Source of the DNA: an uncultured Bacilli bacterium
Lineage (GTDB): Bacteria > Bacillota_I > Bacilli_A > RF39 > UBA660
Direction: 5' to 3'
Assembly: GCA_934089255.1 (NCBI GenBank)
Contig: CAKOJI010000003.1
Coordinates: 1-61,228, forward strand
Length of the DNA stretch: 61,228 nt
Part shown: positions 1 through 8,351 of the stretch, in pieces
Position numbering within the stretch: position 1 is the first letter of the stretch
How the letters are laid out: every line of letters starts with the position of its first letter
Made by a program: the position numbers and the translations under genes
Notes under the pieces: model-generated
Told to the model about the DNA's origin: nothing
Database searches by the model: none
What the model saw: only the letters and a program-made list of their open reading frames with translations

Positions 1-85
1 ATTTACTAATTAATTAAACAAGAGTGTCACTTACAAAGGGTAGACATTTCTTTCTTAAATGTTCTACTTAATATAAGTTTATCAT

Positions 86-112
86 AAAGTACTTGAAAAG
101 TGTACTTTTTTT
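86..112 (+). terminator. Rho-independent terminator of an upstream gene
   Basis: A 7-bp perfect stem (AAAGTAC / GTACTTT) with a 9-nt loop is followed by a T run. The gene it ends lies before the window. Nothing else is recognisable in positions 1-200 apart from an imperfect hairpin at about 41-68 with GTAG/CTAC ends. Confidence 0.6.
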
Positions 113-221
113 GTTATATTTTTATTAGGGTAGTAAACTACTCAAAATACCAAAGTTGGAACTGGCGAGTCTTTAAGTGATTATATTTATTTAATTTTGT
201 TCCTGTAGAGATAATACAAAT

Positions 222-527
222 ATGTATGTAGGAACATTAACGGCAGATGAAATGTCATTCGCAGGTGCAACTGGTTCAACTAATTATACTCATTATTTAA
301 TGAACAGTTATGCAAAGAGTAATTATTTATCTTGGTGGGGGCTTTCTCCGGGCAGTTATGATGCTGAGTATGGTCGCGATAACGCATTCGCCGTGTTCAG
401 CGATGGCAGCTCGGACGACAACTATGTATACAACGTCGGCTCGTTCCGTCCCGCAGTAACTCTCTTGTCTTCCATAATTATAAAAACAGGAAATGGAACT
501 ATATCAAATCCTTATGTTGTTTCGTAA
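222..527 (+). pseudogene. 3' fragment of a secreted protein with variable C-type-lectin-like C-terminus
   Basis: The 101-residue frame matches only the last ~110 residues of the 541-residue secreted protein at 9800-11425. Shared landmarks are LTADE.SFAGA, WW..SP, FRP and the terminal SNPYV. No signal peptide or N-terminal half is present, and the frame is closed upstream by a stop at 192-194. I see no convincing promoter or ribosome site. The tract at about 330-460 is strikingly GC-rich (CGC, GCC, TCG, GAC codons) in an AT-rich context, as in the intact paralog. It is probably a decayed or truncated copy. It could also be a silent donor cassette for the intact gene; that is inference. Confidence 0.6.
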
Positions 528-536
528 GTTGCTTTA

Positions 537-570
537 TTAGACAAAATTTTTAAAAAATATATTTTATAAT
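537..570 (+). promoter_or_regulatory. spoIIGA promoter with Spo0A-box-like site and long spacer
   Basis: A TATAAT -10 at 565-570 is preceded, 21-22 bp upstream, by TTAGACA (537-543), which would be the -35. Read on the other strand, 537-546 is TTTTGTCTAA, one mismatch from the Spo0A box TTTTGTCRAA. The B. subtilis spoIIG promoter is known for an abnormally long spacer and Spo0A~P activation, so the arrangement fits. The assignment is by motif reading only. Confidence 0.5.
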
Positions 571-587
571 AAACTAGGTGATACTAT

Positions 588-1358
588 ATGACAGTATATG
601 TGGACCTAGTTTTTTTAATTAATTTTATTATAGATTTTTATATATTAAGTGGGGTAAAATTTATATTAAAAAGAAATACTAAGAATTATAGAATTATATT
701 AGGTACGTTTGTTGGTAGTTTATCTATTTTTTTATTATTTTTTAAATTAAGTACATTATTATTAAATTTATATAAAATACTAATTAGTATATTGATGATA
801 TTGTGTGCGTTTGGAAGAAAGAACTTTTTTACAAATATATTTTATTTATATATATTAAGTATAGTATTAGGTGGTAGTTTATATTTAATAAATGATTCTT
901 TAGGTTATAAAGTTAGTGGATATTTATTTATTAATAATGGTTATAGTATTAATTTAATAGTGTTAATTATTATTAGTCCTTTGATTATATATTTGTATGT
1001 TAAAGAGTTTTTAAAATATAAAAAGAGAATTAATACAGTATATGATGTAATAATAAAGATAGGTAAAAAGTGTATTAATGTATCTGGGTTTTTAGATACT
1101 GGTAATAAATTAATAGATCCTTATTTTTATCGGCCGATAATATTACTTAATAAAAAATATATTAAAATAAATAATAAAAACATAATTTATGTACCATATG
1201 ATTCATTAAATAATAATGGGTTATTAAAATGTTTTAAACCTGAATATATATTAATAGATAATAAAAAATATACAAACTGTCTTATTGGTATAATTGATAA
1301 TTTAAATGTGGATTGTATATTAAATGAAAGGATATTAGATTATGAAGAAAATAATTGA
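588..1358 (+). CDS. spoIIGA: Sporulation sigma-E processing peptidase SpoIIGA
   Basis: This is the membrane-embedded aspartic protease that cuts the pro-sequence from pro-sigma-E in the mother cell after a signal from the forespore. The first ~155 residues form about five hydrophobic segments. The C-terminal domain carries the aspartic protease motif FLDTGN near residue 168. Length (256 aa) is a little short of the Bacillus protein (~309). The ATG follows a good AGGTGAT ribosome site. The gene overlaps sigE by 17 bp, the classical spoIIG operon order, which strongly supports both calls. Confidence 0.92.
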   Translation: MTVYVDLVFLINFIIDFYILSGVKFILKRNTKNYRIILGTFVGSLSIFLLFFKLSTLLLNLYKILISILMILCAFGRKNFFTNIFYLYILSIVLGGSLYLINDSLGYKVSGYLFINNGYSINLIVLIIISPLIIYLYVKEFLKYKKRINTVYDVIIKIGKKCINVSGFLDTGNKLIDPYFYRPIILLNKKYIKINNKNIIYVPYDSLNNNGLLKCFKPEYILIDNKKYTNCLIGIIDNLNVDCILNERILDYEENN

Positions 1359-2031
1359 GTATATAATTAAATTATTTAAAAAAGAAAATATATGTTTATT
1401 TTTAGGAAGTACAGATATTTTACCACCGCCACTGTCTAGAGAAGAGGAAATTAAATATTTAGAACTTGCTAAAAATGGGGATGTAAGTGCACGTAATAAA
1501 CTTATAGAACATAATATTAGATTAGTAGTATTTTTAGCGAAAAAGTATGAAAATACTGGATATGAATTAGAAGATTTAGTTAGTATAGGATCTATTGGAT
1601 TAATAAAAGGTATTAATACTTATAAGATGGATAAAAATATTAAACTTGCAACATATTGTTCTAGGTGTATTGCTAATGAAATATTAATGTTTTTAAGAAA
1701 GAATAAAAGAAGAAAAAGTGAAATTAGTTTTGAAGATGCTTTGAATTATGATGCTGAAGGTAATGAGTTACATTTAGAAGATATATTAGGTACTGATGAA
1801 GATATTGTTTATAAAGAATTTGAAAGTAAAGTAGATAAAGTACTGTTAGAAAGTGAATTAAATATGTTAAATGATAGGGAAAGACATATTATGAAGTTAA
1901 GATATGGTTTAAATAATACGGAGGAATATACTCAAAAAGAAGTTGCAAATATGCTTGGTATAAGTCAGTCTTATATATCTAGAATAGAAAAGAAAGTTAT
2001 TAAGAAATTAAAGAGTGTGATGAAAGTATAA
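1342..2031 (+). CDS. sigE: RNA polymerase sporulation sigma factor SigE (pro-form)
   Basis: This is the mother-cell-specific sigma factor that follows asymmetric division. An amphipathic lysine-rich pro-sequence (about residues 1-25) precedes PPPLSREEE, where the mature protein begins in B. subtilis. Region 2 holds NIRLVVFLAKKYENTG.ELEDLVSIG and TYCSRCI.NEILM; region 4 holds the helix-turn-helix TQKEVANMLGISQSYISR.EK. The 229-aa length is that of the family. It overlaps spoIIGA and ends in a strong terminator, giving a two-gene operon. Confidence 0.95.
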   Translation: MKKIIEYIIKLFKKENICLFLGSTDILPPPLSREEEIKYLELAKNGDVSARNKLIEHNIRLVVFLAKKYENTGYELEDLVSIGSIGLIKGINTYKMDKNIKLATYCSRCIANEILMFLRKNKRRKSEISFEDALNYDAEGNELHLEDILGTDEDIVYKEFESKVDKVLLESELNMLNDRERHIMKLRYGLNNTEEYTQKEVANMLGISQSYISRIEKKVIKKLKSVMKV

Positions 2032-2059
2032 TAGTACTTGACACAAGTGCTATTTTTTT
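2031..2059 (+). terminator. sigE terminator
   Basis: A 10-bp stem (ATAGTACTTG / CAAGTGCTAT, one G-U pair) with a 3-nt loop starts on the last base of the sigE stop codon and is followed by seven T. Confidence 0.85.
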
Positions 2060-2066
2060 ATATACT
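2038..2066 (+). promoter_or_regulatory. pyk promoter embedded in the sigE terminator
   Basis: A consensus TTGACA (2038-2043) lies across the loop of the preceding terminator hairpin. A 17-bp spacer separates it from TATACT (2061-2066). Transcription should start near 2073, about 20 nt before the AAGGGAGTG ribosome site and ATG of pyk. Confidence 0.75.
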
Positions 2067-2095
2067 TATTTCTGTTCGCAAAAGGGAGTGTAATA

Positions 2096-3502
2096 ATGAA
2101 AAAAACTAAAATAATTTGTAGTATAGGACCAAGTAGTACTAATCCTGATGTTATGGAAAAAATGGTTTTAGCTGGAATGAATGTTGCTAGAATAAATTTT
2201 TCTCATGCTACTATTGAAGAAAGAAAGAATGTAGTTGAAAGTGTTAAAATTGTTAGAGAGAGAACAAAAGAAAATATTGCAATATTATATGATACTAAAG
2301 GGCCTGAATTTAGAAGTGGTAACTTAGAAAACGGTGAAATAGAATTAGTTAGTGGTAATAATATTAGAATTGTAAAAGAAGATGTTTTAGGAAATAGTGA
2401 AAGATTTAGTGTTAATCATAAAGAAGCAATTGATTCTATTAATGTAGGAAATACTATTTTACTTGAAAACGGTTTAATGAGTATGGAAGTTATTAGTAAA
2501 GATGAATTAGGTCTTACTTGTAAAATAATAAATGGTGGAATACTTGGTAATAAAAAGAGTTTGAGTGTTCCTGGCGTACATTTAGATATTCCTTTTATAA
2601 GTGAAACTGATTATGAAGATATAACTTATGCTTGTAATCATGATGGAGATTATCTTGCTTTATCCTTTGTCTCAACTAAAGAAGATGTATTAGAAGCGAA
2701 AAAAATATTAATAGATAATAATAGAGTAGATATGAAAATAATATGCAAAATAGAAAGTATGACCGGAGTAAATAATATTGATGAAATTCTTAGTGTTAGT
2801 GATGGAATAATGGTTGCTAGAGGAGATTTGGGTGTTGAAACTCCAATGGAGGACTTACCATATTTACAAAAAATGATGATAAAAAAGGCTCGTGAATATA
2901 GTAAAATTTCAATAGTTGCAACTGAAATGTTAGAATCAATGAAAAAAGCAATTCGTCCAACACGTGCTGAAGTAAGTGATGTTGCTAATGCAGTTATGGA
3001 TGGAACTGATGCAGTAATGTTAAGTGGAGAAACTACTACAGGTAAATATCCTATTGAAACAGTAAGATTTATGTCTAATATTTGTTATAAAACTGAAAAT
3101 CATATTCATTTTAATGAATTACCTGATTTTAGTAGAAAAAATAATATTGTTGAAATGATTTCAATAAGTGCTGCAACTAGTGCAAATAATTTAGATGCAA
3201 AATTAATTGTTGTTTCTACTATGGGTGGATATACAGCAAGAAAAATAAGCAATATTAGACCAGATGCAGTAATTTTAGCGGAATGTATTAATGAAAGTGT
3301 TGCAAGAAGTTTGTCTCTTTATTATGGAGTATATACTAAAATAATACCAGTTTTTGATACTACTGATGAAATACTTAATGAATCTTTAAAAAATGCAAAA
3401 AAATTTATGGATTTAAAAGAAAATGATATAGTAGTAATAACTGGTGGTAGTCATACATTAGAAAATAAGAGTACTAATTTATTAAAAATAGAAAGAATAT
3501 AG
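2096..3502 (+). CDS. pyk: Pyruvate kinase
   Basis: It catalyses phosphoenolpyruvate + ADP to pyruvate + ATP, the last ATP-yielding step of glycolysis, in the cytosol. Seen: TKIICSIGPSS at the N-terminus, NFSHAT, DTKGPEFRSG, the active-site Lys/Glu segment KIES, MVARGDLGVE, and ATEMLESM with RAEVSDVANAV.DG. The 468-aa length is the short form, without the extra C-terminal PEP-utiliser-like domain found in Bacillus Pyk. It is probably monocistronic, with its own promoter overlapping the previous terminator and a terminator right after it. Confidence 0.95.
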   Translation: MKKTKIICSIGPSSTNPDVMEKMVLAGMNVARINFSHATIEERKNVVESVKIVRERTKENIAILYDTKGPEFRSGNLENGEIELVSGNNIRIVKEDVLGNSERFSVNHKEAIDSINVGNTILLENGLMSMEVISKDELGLTCKIINGGILGNKKSLSVPGVHLDIPFISETDYEDITYACNHDGDYLALSFVSTKEDVLEAKKILIDNNRVDMKIICKIESMTGVNNIDEILSVSDGIMVARGDLGVETPMEDLPYLQKMMIKKAREYSKISIVATEMLESMKKAIRPTRAEVSDVANAVMDGTDAVMLSGETTTGKYPIETVRFMSNICYKTENHIHFNELPDFSRKNNIVEMISISAATSANNLDAKLIVVSTMGGYTARKISNIRPDAVILAECINESVARSLSLYYGVYTKIIPVFDTTDEILNESLKNAKKFMDLKENDIVVITGGSHTLENKSTNLLKIERI

Positions 3503-3515
3503 TGTAAAGTAAAAG

Positions 3516-3546
3516 TCAGTATATGTATAAAATATACTGATTTTGT
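3516..3546 (+). terminator. pyk terminator
   Basis: A 9-bp perfect stem TCAGTATAT / ATATACTGA with a 7-nt loop is followed by TTTTGTTTT. Confidence 0.8.
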
Positions 3547-3568
3547 TTTATAAAGTTATAAACTGGTG

Positions 3569-3574
3569 TATAAT
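3569..3574 (+). promoter_or_regulatory. Putative -10 element of mraY
   Basis: TATAAT lies 18 nt before the mraY start; the -35 region is weak (TTTTAT or TTGTTT). The following AGAGGTGG is the ribosome site. Confidence 0.45.
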
Positions 3575-3591
3575 TAATTAAGAGGTGGATT

Positions 3592-4584
3592 ATGTTAATT
3601 TTAGCAAAAACAATACTTGGAATAATGTTAGGTTTCATAACTTCATTAATAGCGGGTTTTATTATTATTCCAATATTAAGAAAAAAGAAAATTGGTCAAC
3701 AAACTTGTAAGTTAATAAATGAAAGACATATAAAGAAAGCTGGTACTCCTACTATAGGTGGTTTAATATTTATAATACCAACTATATTAACTATTATTTT
3801 ATTATATTTAAAAGGTAGTATTAGAACTAATCATAATTTAATTATATTAATGTTTGTATTTATGTCTTATGGATTACTTGGATATATTGATGATAAATTA
3901 AAGATTAAATATCATAATAATGAAGGTTTATCTATTAAAATAAAATTTATTATACAACTTTTAATAGCTATCGTATTTTATTTTATTTATAAATATAATG
4001 GTGGTTTAACAGATTTAACAATTAGTTTATTTGGAATAAAAATACAGTTAGGATATTTCTTTGGATTATTTATTTTATTTTTACTTGTTGGTACAACTAA
4101 TGCAGTTAATATAACAGATGGATTAGATGGCTTATGTGGTGGGCTATCTGCAATTGCATTCTTGTCTTATGGAGTTATAAGTTGGGGTTCATACTGGATT
4201 AGTGGTTATCAAGAAATAGCAATATTTTGTTTTGTATTAGTAGGTGCTATATTAGGATTTTTAGTATTTAATACACATCCTGCTAAAGTATTTATGGGAG
4301 ATACTGGATCTTTAGCACTTGGAGGTGCTTTAGCAACTGTTGCTATATTAACAAGACATGAAATAAGTTTAGCAATTATTGGTGGCGTTTTTGTAATTGA
4401 AACATTATCAAGTTTAGTACAAATAATTGCAATTAGAAAATTTAATAAAAAAGTATTTTTAAAAGCACCACTTCATCATCATTTTGAACAATTAGGATGG
4501 AGTGAAACAGATATTGTAAAAATGTTTTGGATAGCAGGTTTTATGTTAGGTATGCTTGGTATTATTTATGGAGTATGGTTATAA
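3592..4584 (+). CDS. mraY: Phospho-N-acetylmuramoyl-pentapeptide-transferase MraY
   Basis: This membrane enzyme transfers phospho-MurNAc-pentapeptide from UDP to undecaprenyl phosphate to make lipid I. About ten transmembrane helices are visible. Diagnostic motifs are the acidic YIDDKLK loop, NITDGLDGL near residue 172, FMGDTGSLALGG, and the histidine loop PLHHHFEQLGWSE. The 330-aa length is typical. It sits apart from the mraZ-PBP cluster (31933-35683), next to the ftsW-type gene, so the dcw cluster is split here. Confidence 0.96.
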   Translation: MLILAKTILGIMLGFITSLIAGFIIIPILRKKKIGQQTCKLINERHIKKAGTPTIGGLIFIIPTILTIILLYLKGSIRTNHNLIILMFVFMSYGLLGYIDDKLKIKYHNNEGLSIKIKFIIQLLIAIVFYFIYKYNGGLTDLTISLFGIKIQLGYFFGLFILFLLVGTTNAVNITDGLDGLCGGLSAIAFLSYGVISWGSYWISGYQEIAIFCFVLVGAILGFLVFNTHPAKVFMGDTGSLALGGALATVAILTRHEISLAIIGGVFVIETLSSLVQIIAIRKFNKKVFLKAPLHHHFEQLGWSETDIVKMFWIAGFMLGMLGIIYGVWL

Positions 4585-4597
4585 ATCATACTTTTTT
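4572..4597 (+). terminator. mraY terminator overlapping its last codons
   Basis: Stem AGTATG / CATACT around the stop codon, followed by TTTTTT. The 5' arm is coding sequence of mraY. Confidence 0.65.
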
Positions 4598-4621
4598 AAA
4601 TATTATTAAATAGGTGAGTAT

Positions 4622-5707
4622 ATGAAGAAAATAGATTATAAATTGTTTATATCAGTAGCGTTACTCGCATTATTTGGATGTTTTATGGTATATACTTCTA
4701 GTAATATATGGGCAGAATATAAATTTAATAATTCTTATAAATATTTTATAAATCAATTTGTTTTTTTTATATTGGGTTTATTTATAATGTATTTTGTTTC
4801 TAAGATAGATTATAAAATATATAAAAAAAAATCTACGTTAATAATAAGTGTATGTTTTATACTTTTAGTACTTGTATTAATACCAGGTATAGGTGTTGTT
4901 AGAAATGGTAGTCGTAGTTGGTTTGGATTACTGGGTTTTGGAATACAACCTAGTGAAGTTAGTAAAATAGGTCTTGTAATATTTGTATCAAAATATTTAT
5001 CTAATAATTATACTTTAATGTATGATATAAAAAAGGGAGTTTTTCCTATAATGAGTATTATACTTATATTCTTTTTACTTATTATGTTAGAACCTGATTT
5101 TGGTACAGGTATGGTTATTACTTTATCTTTAGTTGCTATGATTTTTGTATCAAAAGTTAAAATATCTTTCTTTGTTAAAATAGGCATATTAGGATTATTT
5201 GGTATAGTAGGTTTAATTATAGTTGCTCCGTATAGAATGGCTAGAATAGTTTCGTTTTTAAATCCTTGGAGTGATCCTTTGGGTAGTGGTTTTCAAATAA
5301 TACAAAGTTTATATGCGATAGGTCCTGGTGGTTTATTTGGTTTAGGTTTTGGTAATAGTATTCAGAAACATTTTTATCTTCCAGAACCGCAAACAGATTT
5401 TATATTTTCTATTATTTCTGAAGAACTCGGTTTTATGGGTGTACTAATTGTTAGTAGTATATTTGTATTTATATTTTATAGATGTTTAAAAGTAAGTTTA
5501 AATACTAAGGATTTATTTGGTAAATATTTATCTTTTGGTTTATCATTTATGATAATATTTCAAACTATATTAAATTTATCTGTAGTTATTGGGTTAGTTC
5601 CTGTTACAGGTGTAACATTACCATTTTTAAGTTATGGAGGATCTAGTTTACTTGTTAGTATGACTTGTATAGGTATAATACTTAATATTTCTAGGAATAC
5701 TGTATGA
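4622..5707 (+). CDS. SEDS-family lipid II polymerase (FtsW/SpoVE/RodA)
   Basis: A polytopic (about ten helices) SEDS glycosyltransferase that polymerises lipid II together with a class B PBP. Seen: NGSRSWFGLLGFGIQPSE near residues 96-113, a family signature; LEPDFGTGM with the catalytic-loop acidic residue; SLYAIGPGGLFG.GFGNS; and the C-terminal LPFLSYGGSSL. Context with mraY favours FtsW or SpoVE over RodA, but motifs alone do not separate them. A dedicated PBP partner could be the one at 33590-35683. The start follows AGGTGAG. A bidirectional hairpin ends the gene. Confidence 0.9.
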   Translation: MKKIDYKLFISVALLALFGCFMVYTSSNIWAEYKFNNSYKYFINQFVFFILGLFIMYFVSKIDYKIYKKKSTLIISVCFILLVLVLIPGIGVVRNGSRSWFGLLGFGIQPSEVSKIGLVIFVSKYLSNNYTLMYDIKKGVFPIMSIILIFFLLIMLEPDFGTGMVITLSLVAMIFVSKVKISFFVKIGILGLFGIVGLIIVAPYRMARIVSFLNPWSDPLGSGFQIIQSLYAIGPGGLFGLGFGNSIQKHFYLPEPQTDFIFSIISEELGFMGVLIVSSIFVFIFYRCLKVSLNTKDLFGKYLSFGLSFMIIFQTILNLSVVIGLVPVTGVTLPFLSYGGSSLLVSMTCIGIILNISRNTV

Positions 5708-5718
5708 TAGACATTAAA

Positions 5719-5748
5719 AAATGTGAAATATACTTATGTTTCACATTT
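5719..5748. terminator. Bidirectional terminator between ftsW-type gene and sortase
   Basis: A perfect 10-bp inverted repeat AAATGTGAAA / TTTCACATTT lies between two convergent genes, with T-rich sequence on the + side and A-rich sequence (T on the minus strand) on the other. Confidence 0.75.
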
Positions 5749-5751
5749 ATT

Positions 5752-6570
5752 TTATTTAGATTCTCTTTTTATTAATTTTGCGTGTACTACAACTTTATCA
5801 TCGTTATTATAACAAGTAGAAAGTGTTAATATTTTATCTTCTTTATTTATAGCAGTTTTAAAATTATATTGGCTTCGTTTAAGTAACATATTTAAAAAAT
5901 TATCATATTCTTCATCACTTATAAATTCTGTTTGTAAATAATCACTTGTTGTAGGTATTCTATATACACTAAATATTTGCCATAAAGTATTTTCTTTTTC
6001 TGTACTAATTTTAATTATATAATTATCTTTATTTTCTAACCAACCATTATTTAATATATTTTTTAAAGTTCCAAAAATAGTTTTGTTTTGTCTACCATGA
6101 CCATATATTATAGTATTTTTATTATCTGTTTTATTATTTCTATAATCTAAAAATACCCAACCTCCACCATTTGATGATTTATCAAACGAATGATTTAAAT
6201 AATAATCATTATTGGATGTTTGAACAAATGGGTAATTAATATTAGTACCATTTACTTTTATCCAACCAACAACATCTTTGTTAATCTTTTTTAAATCATC
6301 AAATTTAACATCTATCATATTCATTTTAATATAATCCCAGTAAGGATCACTTTTACTTAATTCTTCATTATTATTAATTATTTCTGTTTTATCAGAATCA
6401 TTTACTTCTTTAGTAATATTATTATCTATCTTACTCATTATTTTTTTAGTATTATTATTATCTATATTCCATTTTATTATTTTATATAATGAAAATAATA
6501 GAGTGATAGAAAATAATATAATTAGTATTAAACTTATTAAGTTACGTTTACTTATTTTTTTCTTTTTCAT
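5752..6570 (-). CDS. Class B-type sortase
   Basis: A membrane-anchored transpeptidase expected to join sorting-signal proteins to the cell wall. There is one N-terminal transmembrane helix (about residues 9-34), a linker, then the catalytic domain from about residue 95. Class B hallmarks are VGWI.VNGT.INYP, NDYYL..F, FLDYRN, IIYGHG (His158) and TLSTC (Cys253). The position normally held by the catalytic Arg just after Cys appears as Lys259 (DKVVVHAKL). Two proteins with NPKTxD sorting signals are encoded immediately beyond it (6777-9629), divergently. Ribosome site AAGGAATAAT is ahead of the ATG. Confidence 0.9.
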   Translation of the reverse strand: MKKKKISKRNLISLILIILFSITLLFSLYKIIKWNIDNNNTKKIMSKIDNNITKEVNDSDKTEIINNNEELSKSDPYWDYIKMNMIDVKFDDLKKINKDVVGWIKVNGTNINYPFVQTSNNDYYLNHSFDKSSNGGGWVFLDYRNNKTDNKNTIIYGHGRQNKTIFGTLKNILNNGWLENKDNYIIKISTEKENTLWQIFSVYRIPTTSDYLQTEFISDEEYDNFLNMLLKRSQYNFKTAINKEDKILTLSTCYNNDDKVVVHAKLIKRESK

Positions 6571-6676
6571 ATTATTATTCCTTTATCTATATAAAACTAT
6601 ATCATATTTAATACTTTTTATGTATATAAAAAAAGTAAGTATTTCTAAATTGTCAATGTTTTATTGGAAAGTATTA

Positions 6677-6705
6677 TTGTTATTATATATTTAGTTTATT
6701 ATAAT
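6677..6705 (+). promoter_or_regulatory. Promoter of the first NPKTSD surface protein
   Basis: TTGTTA (6677-6682), a 17-bp spacer, TATAAT (6700-6705). The start codon is 72 nt downstream. Confidence 0.6.
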
Positions 6706-6776
6706 CAATTTAGGAATGGAGTGTGATGTTAAGAATTAAAAATGTAATTTTTAATATTATTAAAAGAGGAGGATAT

Positions 6777-8234
6777 ATGAAAAGAAATAGATTATTATTA
6801 GTTTTTGTACTTTTATGTACGTTTTTTATGGAGGTTAGATATACTAATGCTTATACTATAAAAGAAGATGGTAAATATGCAATTATATTGTCTTTAAAAC
6901 CTGTTGATGAAGGTGATATAGACTTAGTGGAATATGGTAAAGTTATTAAGTTTGATTTAGATAATTTAGATGAAGAAATTAAATTATCTGATATAACTGC
7001 TGGAATTAATGCTTTTAATGGAAAAAATAAATTTGCTGGATGGAATACAGATTATAATAGTAGTGTTCCAATGAGTGATGTAACTTTTAAATCTAGTGAT
7101 TTTAAATCTTCAGGTGATATGGGTGATGTATCTTATAGTAATGGGTTAACATTATATGCTATATTTACAAATGAATTATTAAAAGATACAGGTACATATT
7201 ATATTACACTTGATCCATTTGCAGGTACTATAAATGAAAAAAATTTGTTAAGATTAACAAGTAAATCTAGTGAATTTAAGACAGTAGATTTAAGTAATTA
7301 TAAACCTGTTAGAAAAGGTTGTACATTTGTAGGTTGGGATTATAATGGTACACTAGTTACTAGTATAGATTCAAGTTATTTTAAAAATGGTGATGTTATA
7401 ACTGTAACTGCTGTTTATAAAAAAGATACATTTGAAGATGATGATAGTTATGTATTAAAGTTAAATGCTAACGGAGGTACTATAGAAGGAGAAAGTATCA
7501 AAAAATATAATTATTTAGGTGGAAATAATTCTGGTACTTTTATGGCAATTTTTCAATATGTACCAATTAAAAAAGGATATACATTTAAGGGATGGAATTC
7601 AAAAGTAGATGGTAGTGGAAAATATTATAAATATATGTATTGGCGTAATTGGTTTAAAGATTCAGAAGGATTTGATGTAGATACTTTAAATGATTATGCT
7701 TATAAAAATTTAACTTTATATGCTATTTGGGAAAAAGATGCAAATACTGAAATAGAAAAAGTTAATATTATTGAAAGTAATAGTAGTACTAAAGGAAATA
7801 TAGTATTTGAAGATGGTATAGATAAAGATTATAAATTAGATATAAAAGAAGTTGAAATTAAAGAAGATTTAAAAAATAAAAATGTTAAATTTATTGTAGA
7901 TATAAATGTATTAAATAATACTACAGTAGTTCCTATTAGTAATAGTAAATTAAAAATATCTTTTAAATTACCAGAAACATTATTAAATTATAAAAAATAT
8001 CAAATTGTTTATATTAAAGATGGTGAAATAAAAGAATATTTACCTGCTACAATAAAGAACGGGTATATAGAATTTGAAACTTCTCACTTAAGTGAATATG
8101 GTGTTATAGCAACTAATGAAGAAACTATTAAGAATCCTAAAACAAGTGATAATGTAATAAGTTATGTAGTTTTAGGTTTTATATCTATAGTATCTTTAAT
8201 AAGTATGATAGTTTTAAAAAGAAGAAAATGTTAA
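6777..8234 (+). CDS. Sortase-anchored surface protein with InlB/Flg_new-type repeats
   Basis: A secreted protein (485 aa from this ATG). The start was chosen because AGAGGAGG lies 6-7 nt ahead and the signal peptide MKRNRLLLVFVLLCTFF begins here, not 18 codons earlier. Three repeats with an F..GW core (GKNKFAGWN, KGCTFVGWD, KGYTFKGWN) resemble Listeria-Bacteroides InlB B repeats. Then comes a ~90-residue domain ending NGYIEFETSHLSEYGVI that recurs in the protein at 39510-41024. The C-terminus has NPKTSD, a hydrophobic helix and KRRK: a class B-type sorting signal. The likely sorting enzyme is the adjacent sortase. Ligand unknown. Confidence 0.8.
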   Translation: MKRNRLLLVFVLLCTFFMEVRYTNAYTIKEDGKYAIILSLKPVDEGDIDLVEYGKVIKFDLDNLDEEIKLSDITAGINAFNGKNKFAGWNTDYNSSVPMSDVTFKSSDFKSSGDMGDVSYSNGLTLYAIFTNELLKDTGTYYITLDPFAGTINEKNLLRLTSKSSEFKTVDLSNYKPVRKGCTFVGWDYNGTLVTSIDSSYFKNGDVITVTAVYKKDTFEDDDSYVLKLNANGGTIEGESIKKYNYLGGNNSGTFMAIFQYVPIKKGYTFKGWNSKVDGSGKYYKYMYWRNWFKDSEGFDVDTLNDYAYKNLTLYAIWEKDANTEIEKVNIIESNSSTKGNIVFEDGIDKDYKLDIKEVEIKEDLKNKNVKFIVDINVLNNTTVVPISNSKLKISFKLPETLLNYKKYQIVYIKDGEIKEYLPATIKNGYIEFETSHLSEYGVIATNEETIKNPKTSDNVISYVVLGFISIVSLISMIVLKRRKC

Positions 8235-8248
8235 TTTAGCATTTTTTT
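8225..8248 (+). terminator. Terminator overlapping the stop codon
   Basis: AAAATG / CATTTT stem around the stop codon with a T run. Confidence 0.6.
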
Positions 8249-8296
8249 AATATAAATTATATTTCCAAAAAGTCATTGCTTTTTTTGTCAATTTTC

Positions 8297-8325
8297 TTGA
8301 ATATAAAAATACTATTTAATATAAT
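8297..8325 (+). promoter_or_regulatory. Promoter of the second NPKTVD surface protein
   Basis: TTGAAT, a 17-bp spacer, TATAAT (8320-8325); followed 27 nt later by a GTG start with AAAAGGAGA ahead. Confidence 0.65.
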
Positions 8326-8351
8326 ATGGAATATAGAAAAGGAGAATATTT

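Noticed and set aside
6503..6694. 63-residue hydrophobic + strand frame
   Set aside because: It starts antisense to the sortase signal/anchor region, has no ribosome site and ends at the next gene's promoter.
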